Shown one piece after another: positions 1 to 10,903 of a stretch of DNA of 64,000 nucleotides. The position numbers were made by a program, and so were the translations under genes. Position 1 is the stretch's first letter; each line of letters opens with the position of its first letter. The stretch spans positions 620,001-684,000 of the forward strand of contig JARWMV010000252.1 of the NCBI GenBank assembly GCA_030998015.1, given 5' to 3'. The notes below the pieces were generated by a model. It saw only the letters and a list, made by a program, of their open reading frames with translations. It did not search any database and was not told the DNA's origin. This stretch comes from Ceratorhiza oryzae-sativae. Its lineage: Eukaryota > Basidiomycota > Agaricomycetes > Cantharellales > Ceratobasidiaceae.

Positions 1-159
1 AAGGAGTACCCAAACGCATCGTTGGGATTCCTCGCCTTTGGTTGCACTCGGTTTAGCGTGGTGGTCGGAAAATCCAAGGGGAGCGTTACAACTTGGCTGG
101 TGGTTATGAGCTATGGATCACGTGGATGTGTTATGCGGGGACACCACCAGACGACGTCG

Positions 160-3100
160 ATGCAGCGGGAAAGTGTTCGGCGTGGCTTCGGCATATCTCA
201 CCAGAAAGTTGTGCTGCAGACCGACATCGGCAACCGCAGCGCACATGGATACACCGAGCTCACTATTGTGCCCCTTTCACGGGATCTGAAGACAATACAC
301 CTCCATGCACGATGCGACATTCACAGCGTCAGCGTGGCCGCGGCGCCTGGAGCGGCGACGACAAAGGCAGACTTTGTTCATCACGACCCGACGCAGGCGG
401 TGACAGTATCGGACGCGACGGATGTCCATCTATATCCAGAGTTGAAGCGAAGGTTATTTGCGGCGGCAGCAGAGGCGGATGAAGGAGAGCTATCGATCGC
501 TATACCTACCAACTTTTCGCTGCATCCTGTGAGTGGCGCACGTTTGCTGTGAGCTCGGGCTGACACGGAGCAGTCGAATGCGCCGGTAGATGTCCAAGGT
601 AAGTGACACGGCCTTGTTGTCCGATTGGTGGCTCATCGACCCGCAGGTGCAGAACGCCCGGACCTACCGCCGTTTATCCTGATGATCGAGTACTCGGTAC
701 ACGACCCGAAGCAAGGGCTGGAGTTTGTGCTACCCACAGATTCTAATCCACATGTAAGCTCTTGCGCCGCTCGTGGTCGTTTACGTCCTGAACTGGGTCT
801 AGTATGTTCCACACGTTTTCACGTCTCCTGTATCGCCGGATACCGCAAGATGCTGGGTTCCTTGTCTGGACAACATGTGGGAGCGATGCACATGGGAGCT
901 CGTACTGATTGCGCCTCATTCGCTCGAACGATCTCTAAAGACGCGTCCAGATGACATGGCGCTAGATCAACCAACGGCAGAGTCGGAGCCAGAATTCCCA
1001 GTAGTCGCGGTTTGTAGCGCAGAGTTGATGCAAGTGGTAAGTATTTTGTATGGCTGATTGGGCTATATTGACATGCTATGCAGATCATACATCCCAACGA
1101 CAGCAGCAAGCGTATACACCTATATTCTCAGCCCCTTCCCACGTCCGTGCAGCACATCGCATTCGCTATCGGCCCATTCGTTGCTCATACTGTACCCGAT
1201 CCAACTTCATCCGACCCAACGACGACCACATCGACACCTACTCCAATCCGAACTTACACGCTTCCATGTTCCTCCAACGCCTCCCTAGAACTCACCACAA
1301 CTTCCGCTCCCCTTCGCCCGGCAATGTCATTCTACACGACCGATTTCGGTTCATATCCCTTCGGGGCGCTCTCGGTTGTTTTTCTGCCCACAATTCCTGC
1401 CACAACGTCCTATGACGCAGCTGGGCTTGTCTTATTACCCGCGACACTGTTGCACACATCGGCTCATATCGACGCGGCTTTCGATGCTCGGTTGGCTCTG
1501 GCTCACGCACTCGCTGCTCAGTGGGCCGGCGTCCATATTGTCCCTCGCACCCCGACGGACAACTGGCTAGTACTCGGTTTGCAAGGCTATATTGCCGGCC
1601 TATGTATTCGGCGTCTACTGGGCAACAATGAATGGCGCTTCAGGCTTAAGGCTGACACTGCTCGATGTGTAGCACTCGACGACGGATCATTCCCGCCGAT
1701 CTCACGCCCAAGCTGCGCACGCTCGTTTGTGCGGCTGAAGGCTCCCCTCGTTTTGCATACGTTGGACCGTATACTCGGTGCGCATGGTGGGCTTGGCCGT
1801 GTGCTGCCGAAGATCTTCCTGAGCGCGCTTAGCGGGGAGTTGGCCCAGAACGCACTGGGTACAACAGCCTTTGTCCGGATGTGTCGAAAGTTGGGTGGAG
1901 GGAGTGGTGGCGGAGGTGCATCAGGCGGTGGAGGGGTTGGAGGAGAGGTGCGGGTATGGGCACGACAGTGGGTGTATGGAAGCGGTTGCCCGCGTTTCTA
2001 TGTATCTGCTGGATTCAGCCGAAAGAAGATGGCGGTGGAATTAACGGTGGAACAACGATGCTTAGCATGGGAGCGAAATGGTGCTACAGCAGGCAACGTG
2101 AACGTCGAGTATAACCCAGTCAAATCATTCGAGGGGCAAATGGCTGTGCGAATTCATGAAGCGGATGGAACTCCCTATGAACATATACTGGATCTACGGG
2201 ACGGCCGCACCAAGTTCGAGGTACCTTTCAACACGAAGTACAAGCGGGTGAGGAGGAGAAGGAGAGGCGAGGCGCCGATCCTGGAAAATGGTGCCGTACC
2301 CGAGGGAGAAAATGCGGATCCAGCTGGGGGAATAGTAGGGGGGGTAGTCGGTGGGGGCGGCGCTGTCTTCGAGTACGCTCCATGGGATGACGCGGAAGCT
2401 CGCGCAGCTTGGCATGTCGAGGAATTCGAGGATGCTGAACCTCCTCCACACACTGGGCCGGTCCCATTCAACCCCAATTCGATAAATGCCGGTGTTGGCG
2501 CCGAGGAGACCGCATACGAATGGATCCGACTCGATGCTGAAATGTCGTGGCTGGCGAAGATCGAGCTGAAACAACCAGGAATCATGTGGGCCAGCCAACT
2601 TACACGAGAGAGGGACGTTGCTGCTCAACTCGAGTCCGTTTGGGCGTTTGGAGGTGGCCTTGGAAGTGAGAGCGGGTTAACGAGTGGCTTAGGTGGGGCG
2701 GGCATTGGGAGTGTGGGAAGCGTCGGGGGCGGAGGGGTCATTACCGGGATGTCACCCGGCTCTTACTCGGCCTTCGCTGCGATCACACCTTCTGGAGCCG
2801 TCAGTACTGCACTCGCTCAAACGGTCCTTGTCCCCGCATATTTCTTCCGTGTCCGATGTGCCGCAGCGCTTGCACTCGCAGCTCAAGGTGCCCCTGGTCT
2901 CTTTCACCTCTTGAAGATTTGGACACGATGGTGCTACGAACCTGGGAACGGGGAGGGGGGAGATGGCTTTGCCCAGCGGTTTATCCCTCGTCCGAACGAT
3001 TTCTCGGATTTCCAGGAGTATTTTGTGCGCAAGGCGGTTGTTAGTGCGCTCGCAAGGCTGAGAGATGGGGCGACTGGCGGTTGGATGGGTGGAGCGCTTG

Positions 3101-6100
3101 TTAGGGGCACTATAGTCGACCAGTTGGTGTACAATGACAACACCGGGAATGCGGTAAGTGTTTCTTAGTCAAATCAAAGTAGCCGCCTATTGAACCGTTT
3201 GTTGCATGTGAAACAGTACTCTGATGACATGTATATCGCCACCCTTATTACTGCTCTTGCAGCTTCCCTTATCCCTCCTGATATCTCTGAACGAAACGAA
3301 CTCATCAACCCCGCCCATAACCCGAACGAGTCAGAGCTCGAAGAAGCGGCACGAAAAGCAATAGAGGAAGAAGAAAACACCGAAGTACTACGAAGAGCGG
3401 CTGCGCAGGTTGAGCGATACAGGTCAAGAGATCGATTAGTGCCAAGTCGACACAACGTCATTTCGATAGCAGTTATTGAGGTTTGTTTCGGTCTTTGGTG
3501 AATCCAAGGTGATTACTGATTACCAATGCCTTGTAGTGGTATTTGGTCATGATGATGTGTGGGCTAGTGACACAGGACCCACGACTTTTCTTAGCTTATT
3601 CACAGTAAGCACGGATCACACTCCAGCACCATTAAATTGACCGTTTATTCGATGCGTTTAGGGAAGCGAATTCAGCAGGCCTTCGGCTCGCAGCGATGGA
3701 TGCGTTGCTCCTAACCAAATGGTGGCGCAACCGCACACTCATTCAATATGTTTTCGCGGTCATCGCTCATGACCCTTCCCGTGAAGTACGCCGGCATGTC
3801 TCACGGGCTATAATAACAAGTCTATCGGTCTTAAACGCCCTCGGAGAATTGCGACCGGCGGGTAAAGAAGAGCCCCTGTTGTTAATCGAGGACGATGGAA
3901 CGACTCCAGCCAAGGATAAGGCTAAGAAAGGGGAGAGTGAAATATTAGTCAAGACTTTGAAGAGGGAGATAGGGAGATCCAAGCAACTGAGAGATTCAAT
4001 TATGCCAATCATGCTGTGAGTATGAGCGGATCCATAGCTAATTCGTTTAACATGTTTCTCCTCTTCCTCAGCGCGCCAGATGTAGACCACGAAGTACGGT
4101 GGTGCTTGTTGAAGCTTGCAGATTTGATTTACCGGCCATTCGAAGAGCCACCAGTCAAGCTCAAGATCACCCTCCCAACTCTTCCCTCGACCCCTATATC
4201 CGAAACTCCTCCTCAGCCGGCGACACCTTCTGCTGCGAGTGCGCTGCCCAAGAAACCCCTGCCGGTCATACGCCAGACGCCCACAAGCTTGAAGATCAGC
4301 CTGCCACAACAACCATCGACATTGCCCAAGCTGAAATTGATAGGCTCTGCTTCGTCTCCGCGGACATCCAGTAAGCATATCGTTCGGTTTCGTGCTGGAT
4401 TGTCGATTAATCGTAATTGTAGCTGGAGCGCTACCGGCGCTTGCTCCCCCAGTCGTCCCTTCGCCTCTTGCGATCGAATCTACGCCAGGCAAGGCTCGCG
4501 CACCGTTACCAGCTCCCCCAGTTGTCTCAGCGCCTCCCCCATTGCCTGAACCCGAGCCTGAATCAGCCACTATTCCTCTACCGCGGCCTAAGAAGATTAA
4601 ACCATCTGCGCCTGTAGTTGCACCTCAGGTTATGAACAAGACGACATATGCGCACTGCAGAGCAGTTCTTAGTGCACTCAACAGGAATCCGCACGCAAAT
4701 TTGTTCAGATTGCCTGTGGACCCCGTGAGAGACCAAGCACCAAAGTGAGTGTTTGCCGATCCGCTCGTGGATCAATTAGACTTAATCTGTTCGTAGCTAT
4801 TTTGATGTCATCAAAAATCCGATGGACTTGTCGACCATGAAGCCAAGCTAGACAACAGAGCTTACCGTGATCGTGCTGCATTTGAAGATGACTTCAAGCT
4901 TATGATCAAGAATGCCAAAACCTATAACCCACCCAAAACGTACGCGTACAACGAGGCTGTTGCTCTGGAGAAGGTATTCAACGACAGTGAGTGCTGATTA
5001 ATGAGTGATTGTATTACATGGTTGCTTGAATACCTTGGTTAGGGTGGACGAAGATCGACGCTGCTGCTAGCGCGGCGCAGGCGTGGAAATGGAGTCTGCA
5101 CCACCCGTGGCATCAACAAGCAAGATCTCTTTCTCGGTTCCCCCGCTGCATGTTGCGAGCACTTCAACTGCTCCAAGCCGCAAATTGTCTTTGGTGGCTC
5201 ACGCTAATTCGAGTGGTCTACTCGAGACTCCCAGCCGAGTCAAATCTAAGGCAGTCTTATTCCCTGGAGCCGACACAACACCACGCCCGAAAGACAAAGA
5301 GCGAGTCGAAGCGCCGTCGCCGTCGCCCTGAGCAGAAGTCGAGGACACCAAAAATCAAACTAATAACTCGTCCTCCCAAACCTGCACCAGTGCCTCAGGC
5401 TGCTCCTTCTCGTCCCCCTTCGCCGCCTCCGCCTCCGCCCCCACCACCGCCAGTCGTGCCTGATCCAATTGATGACACCGACCCCCTCGAAGATATGCTG
5501 CTCGAGGAAGTTCTTGCCATTGAGACCGAGACTGAGAAGAAGAAAGAGAAGCATAAGGCAGCCGCGCTTTCTCGGGAGAAACAAAACTCGCCTGCTCCTC
5601 CCCCCTTCCGATCGACCCCGGCTTCCGGCTCGAGCGTTTCTACACCTTTGAAAGTTGGGAAAACGATGCTTAAGCTCACAAGGCCAAGTACACCATCCGT
5701 TACCCCTGCCCCTGAAAAGAAGCCGTCTCGCCCTTCAACGCCTTCAATGGAGGGCCCGCCTGACCGTGAGCGAACGCCAGTAGTAACGACAAAAGTCCGA
5801 GTCATCGAGAAAGGTGGCAACCCTTCCAAGCTGTCAAACTCGATTGTACAGAAGCCAAGAGACGCCAATGTTCGTGAGAAGGCTTCGTCGAAGGATCCGT
5901 TCGAGGCTCTGCTTGGGCCAAGCTCCAAGGGCAAGTCTAAGGAGATCGCACCTCCCCCTCCCCCACCGGTGCCTGCCGTTTCAGGACCGGGAGCTCAGAA
6001 GATAGACGTCAAGCGGTGCGAGCGTATCCTATCAAGCCTAAAGCGAGTGGAGAATGCGATCATGTTCGAACGGCCTGTCGACCCGGTTAGAGACGGTTGT

Positions 6101-6820
6101 CCGACGTAAGTGGTTTCTTCTGGACCTTCACAGACCCTGCTCATTCATTTATTCAGATATCTCGACGAAATCGCCCATCCCATGGATCTTGGTACTATGG
6201 GTACCAAGCTCCGCTCTGGCAAGTACAAGATAATGGAAGATTTCAAAAAGGACTTCGAGCTCGTGATCAACAATTGCAAGCAGTTCAACCCTCCTCAGAC
6301 TTTCCCTGTAATTGCAGCCGAAAACCTTGATGCTGCATTCAAGCGCGAATGGGCGAAGCTTGACAGTGAGCCTCGGAAGATATCGTCCGGAGATAGACGG
6401 GCGTTGGTTTCGATGATCGACAAACTGTGTGAACAGCCAAGGCAAGTCTACTACATAATTTGTTCCTTTTACCGTGGACTAACAGTATCTTTCAGCGCTC
6501 TCTGGTTCCTTGTTGCCGTTGATCCAATCCAGCAAGGGGTTCCTGACTATCACAAGATTATTCCCAAACGTGATGCTCGCGACTTATCGCTGATCAAATC
6601 GAATATTGAACGGGGGATCTACGACTCGTTTGACGCACTCACGGCCGACATATATCTTATGCAAGCCAACGCGACCAAGTTCAATGGGGAGAACTCTCAG
6701 GTTGCGGCTGATGCCCGGGCGTTTGTTAAATCATATGAGGCCGCTTTAGCTAATTTCAAGCGTAAACGCAAGGGGCCTGAGGTGTACTCTGGCTCAGGGA
6801 AGAAGCAGAAGTTGGTGTGA
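160..6820 (+). CDS. TAF2: TFIID subunit TAF2 with C-terminal bromodomains
   Basis: TAF2 is the TFIID subunit with an inactive M1-aminopeptidase fold that contacts core promoters in the nucleus. The N-terminus (RRGFGISHQKV, then GYTELTIVPLSRDLKTIHLH) and the block VPCLDNMWERCTWEL at 860-900 are typical. The region that would hold the HEXXH zinc site reads LAHALAAQW, so no peptidase activity is expected. A helical, HEAT-like part follows (3220-4150), then a Pro/Ser/Lys-rich linker. Three bromodomain-like modules come last: 4640-4985 (NPMDLSTM, NAKTYNPPKT), 6010-6360 (HPMDLGTM, NCKQFNPPQT) and 6390-6760 (KFNGENS). Early exons are 160-528, 574-598, 647-753, 803-1036 and 1084-3153, joined by GT-AG introns that keep frame. 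I chose the ATG at 160 because it precedes the conserved start; an upstream exon is possible. Single-base frame breaks occur near 4840, 5082 and 5328. Confidence 0.85.
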
Positions 6821-7110
6821 TCGGTTAGTGCGCGGGGTTTTTTATGATTTTGTAGGCTGCTATGTTTCCACTTCACTCCATATGCTATTATTGGTCCATA
6901 AAATGTGTTTTGTGTATTTTTCACACTTTTACCACTGCGAAAGGATTGACATAACGCTCTTTAAATATGTTGAGGCAACCAGTGCTTGTGTTTGACAAGA
7001 CTCGCATTGCCCTTTGAGCCCGCTGGATACACATCGGCGATGCTTACGTTTGCATCATCCGACCACAAAGACGTCAGCGTGATACTCATCGAGAACCAAC
7101 AGCCCCCACC

Positions 7111-7969
7111 ATGCTTACACCGTCGCTTTCTCCTCGCTGGCTCTCCTATCTTACTAGTATCCTCGCCGAACACAAAAAGTCGACCAGTGAGCAAGCATAA
7201 AGCAGGAAGAACCAGGCATGGATCCTGACTACTCTTAATTACTCATCTGAACTTCAGTCTATGCACTCGCCACGATCGATACCGAAGGTGACTTGCCCCT
7301 TCCCCGTGTAAGGCACGTAGTACATAGAGATATCTTGACTACGGTACGTCTCGCACCATAAGATTTACTATGAAGTTATTTAGTCGTCCTGAACAGCACC
7401 CCAGGCGGCCACTTTTGATCACAACAACCGACATCCGCACACCCAAGGTGCATCAGTTGCGTTTCCACCCAAAATCCAACGGTCCTACATGTGAAGCAGC
7501 TTGGTGGATCGCGGCGGCCTCCGTTCAGTTCCGAATCAGCGCGCACACATATATTCTCCCCGCCCAGTCGCATAGTTTACACCCTGAATTCCCCTTCCAT
7601 GCTCTGTCCAGCGCTGGTGGTGGAGACTCAGATTCCGAATCGCCCGAAACTGCTGACTGGGAGAAATTCCGTATTAAGACCTTCAACGCTCTACCTCCCT
7701 TCCTTCGCGCGTCATTTGCACGCCCGATTCCAGGGTCTACATTGGCAAGCCAGGATGATGCGAAGACGTGGCCAACCTCATTACCAGAAACTGACAAGGC
7801 AGAATCAGAAGAAGACCAGAAACACATTAAAGGAGCACTAGAAAACTTTGCATTGCTGGTTCTTGAGCCACTGGGGGTAGAGCTTTTGGAGCTGGGAATT
7901 GAGCCAAACCGTAGGACGCAGTGGAAACTCTCTGAGGGAGAGTGGAATGAAACATCGGTTGTACCATAG
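7111..7969 (+). CDS. Alr4036-type FMN-binding PNPOx-like protein, copy A
   Basis: This belongs to the pyridoxamine 5'-phosphate oxidase-like flavoprotein fold, Alr4036 type, whose substrate in fungi is unknown. Exons are 7111-7186, 7258-7343 and 7397-7969, with frames that join cleanly. Visible family signatures are YALATIDTEGDLPLPRVRHV, RPLLITTTDIRTPKV, CEAAWWIAAASVQFRI, RASFARPIPGS, and the C-terminal NRRTQWKLSEGEW followed by SVVP. The product is about 244 residues, normal for the family. There is no signal peptide, so a cytosolic location is likely. The next gene downstream is a clear paralogue with the same exon layout, so the pair arose by tandem duplication. The FMN-binding role comes from the family, not from a tested residue. 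Confidence 0.8.
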
Positions 7970-8086
7970 GGCGTTTTTTGTAACTGTAATGAATCTCAAT
8001 TTCGATCACGCAAATTAATACTTTGCTTGATCGGCGTTGATATGAGATCAAATCGATCGACGCCCCAACAACCACACTCAAGTAAC

Positions 8087-8920
8087 ATGGACTCGCCTGG
8101 CTGGCTCACACACCTTATTGGGATATTATCAAAAATCCAAGAGCACCCTGGTGATTTTTAGTTGACCTTGAGTCTCATTGTATCCGAGCTTATTGTCAAC
8201 CACGTCCCAGCCTTGGCAATCGCTACAGTTGATTTTGAGAGTGGTATGCCGATTCCACGCGTCAGAAATCATGAACACAGGAATATATTAACTTCGGTGT
8301 GTGTTTGTGGTGTATTTTCTCTCGTTGTCTTAATCACATGGTCTGTTTAGAATCCCGTTCGCCCGCTTATAATCACGACTACGGATATACGTAGCGCCAA
8401 AATACGCCAGATACGTTCACACCCCAAGCTACAAGGACTCACAGCGGAAGCCACTTGGTGGTTCCCTAGTGCGATGGCTCAGTTTCGCCTAACCGTACGA
8501 ACGCACATCGTCCCTTCGCCATCACACGAACTTCACTCTGGATTCCTTGCACAGTTGTTGTCCGTCGCTAAGGATGGCAAGCTAAGCCCAGACCCCCAAA
8601 CTCCTGAAGAATGGGAGAAATTCCGTGTCAGCACATTCAACTCGATACCTAGCTTCTTGCGTGCCTCCTTCGTTCGCCCAGCCCCAGGATCTGTGCTATC
8701 GAACCCCAATGATGCAACCAAGTGGCCGAAAGAGCTTCCAGCAAGTGACGAGGAAACATCAGACGAGGAGAGGATGCTCGTGAGAGAAGCACTGAAGAAC
8801 TTTGCTGTGCTTGCACTCGAGCCATTAGAGGTGGATGTGGTCGAGTTTACTGACCCGAATCGGAGAACCAAGTGGTGGCTATCTGGTAACAGTTGGCAGA
8901 GCCAGGCAGTTGTGCCATGA
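8087..8920 (+). CDS. Alr4036-type FMN-binding PNPOx-like protein, copy B
   Basis: This is a tandem paralogue of the gene ending at 7969. Exon 1 starts at the ATG at 8087 (MDSPGWLTHLIGILSKIQEH). An intron beginning GTGATTTTTAG and ending CCCAG leads to LAIATVDFESGMPIPRVRNH. A second intron (GTGTGTGTTTG to CTGTTTAG) leads to NPVRPLIITTTDIRSAKI. The rest is one exon with TAEATWWFPSAMAQFRLTVR, RASFVRPAPGS and a C-terminal NRRTKWWLSGNSW, ending in AVVP. Both intron positions match copy A. The two copies differ at many residues but keep the same motif spacing, so the duplication is not recent. The function is inferred from the fold family only. Confidence 0.8.
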
Positions 8921-9995
8921 ACCCACGCACTATACCAAAATCCATGTAGAACGAACTACTTGTTGTTTAACTGAAGTAACGCAATAATTTTATCAATTTG
9001 GGAGCACCTTTTGCGTTCAAGGCCTAGCCCCAAGAAAGCCCATGACTTTGCGCTAAAAATCCTCAATGGAATATAAAGTTTCTACTAGCATTCGACGACG
9101 GACGGAAAGGTGTCTAACTGAGGTGTTAGTAGGCACCCAATGGACCCGTTGGTTTTAATTTATTTACGCACATAAAATTGTCCCTATGCCATTGGACATC
9201 CAGAGCATGTCTAAATCGTTTGTGGTACTTTATAGAAGCCAATTGTTGTACTATCTTTAGTGCGTATTGACTACTTCGCAATGAGCATTACAGTAATGAG
9301 GTATCTCAGCCAAACCCCGGAAATCTAGCTAGCATGCACTAGTTCTACAGCTGCAAGTATGCTTCTGAGCACTCACTAGATCTAAAGTAGCATGGGCTAC
9401 TGGTGCTATGAGCATCTGGTTAGCGCTCAGAAACATACTGGATTTTCGGGGATTGCATCGAGTTGCAGGGTCTGCGACGTAGAATGCACTCGTCAACCAA
9501 GGGTGTGTATGGAGCTCATGGCTACCTTGGATAGTGGGAGAAATTTTATGTAGCGAGCAGCCCATCTATCACGGGTAGCACACACTACATGAAGAGATCC
9601 TGTCACCTTCTGGGCCAAGTAGAAAGAGGACTTCGCTTTTTATGGTTCCCGACCCCAGCATAACCAGGAAACCAATACGATTTCCCCTTTTTGTCCAGTT
9701 TGCTTACGTATAGGAATCTCATAGATCTAGAGTCTATACGCGGGAATGATGCAGCAAAGTTGGCATATCATCTATGCATAAGTTTATAGCTGGCAGGTCG
9801 TGGCTACAGCATCCATAAATGAGCGGGCACCATGTAAGTGGCTATGTCGAGTATCAGTAACCCGGTTCAGACGTTCGAGCCCTAAAGCCGGCATGAATGC
9901 ATGCGCTCTCTATCCACAGATTGAAAAAGATGAATTGCACATAATGAGAGAGGCAAATGGGGAAAACAACGTATAACAGCCATGTGGTCTCATTT
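8921..9995. other. intergenic, no gene recognised
   Basis: This stretch lies between two convergent genes, copy B (+) and eS28 (-). I see only short open frames without family features, AT-rich sequence after 8940, and no clear repeat or RNA gene. Confidence 0.5.
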
Positions 9996-10418
9996 TTATC
10001 TCAGCCGGCTAGAAGGAAGAAAAAATCAGCTCCAAAAACGAAACGGGAGATATATGACCACGCACCGCGCCTCACGCTCAGACTCGAGGAGTGCAAGGAT
10101 ATCCTCCTCTCGGACTGGTCCCTTGACGTTTCGGATGATGGAACGGGAAGTGTCGTCCATGAACTCGACGCGAACCTGGGTGACACCACCACGGGAGCCA
10201 GTACGGCCGAGGACCTGCGGTACATATGTTAGCTCGAATCGGAGAGGTAAACCAGCCCTCAAATGCGTCTCATCCCCCATCTTCACTTGACCCGACCACT
10301 TTTGTAGCTCACCTTGATGACCTTTGCAAGCTTAACGGGAACCTTTCCGGAGTCCTAATTCACCGTGTCATACTTAGAATCGACATGTCTCCCACCAGCA
10401 CAGCGAGAAGCTTACCAT
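9996..10418 (-). CDS. rps28: 40S ribosomal protein S28 (eS28)
   Basis: This encodes the small-subunit ribosomal protein eS28, near the mRNA exit and decoding region. Four exons on the minus strand give a 68-residue protein: 10416-10418 (the ATG alone), 10313-10354 ([14 protein letters not shown]), 10066-10214 and 9996-10008. The third exon carries the family signature [20 protein letters not shown], followed by [19 protein letters not shown]. Splicing GCGCG at 10066 to CCGGCTGAGATAA at 10008 restores the invariant EARRLR ending. Without that splice the frame runs on into an unrelated tail. The length and both ends match the family. The first exon is just the start codon, followed immediately by GTAAGC. 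Confidence 0.95.
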
Positions 10419-10903
10419 GGCAGCGGTGGATGGCTTTTGTTGATAGGTGTGGTGAATAAGCGCCAACCCAAGCCGCTCCGATAACCGGACTCAAATGTGC
10501 CATGTGACTATATATAACCAATTGACATTCTCCTTATCAATGCGGATAGAACTGCCTAAAACAATTTGTTCGACATTTAAATGCATATTTATATGTACTC
10601 TCAGTCATCCATTACGTAGTGAGAAAAAAAAAGGAAGTGGCGTGCTGCGACGACAACAAGTGCAACTCAAAGTAGAAGGATTGAAAGGCGTGCACGTCGC
10701 AAGCTAAACAAGAACTCACATGTAAGATGGGTATTGTCAAAGCAAAAAGGCAAAAGGGGCGTACAATCGTGTGAAGATCTTGTTTGGGGAGGTGAGGGGA
10801 AAACATGCAAAACGGACGTAAGACATATTAGATAGATCGACGATAGAAAGAGCAAATAAACAGCACAAAGAACCAAAACCAAAAGCGAGGCCGGGTGGAA
10901 GAA
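10419..10903. promoter_or_regulatory. eS28 upstream region and kinase 3' flank
   Basis: This interval holds the promoter side of eS28 and the 3' end of the kinase gene, both on the minus strand. It is AT-rich, with a short A-run near 10623. I could not place a specific promoter element. Confidence 0.4.
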
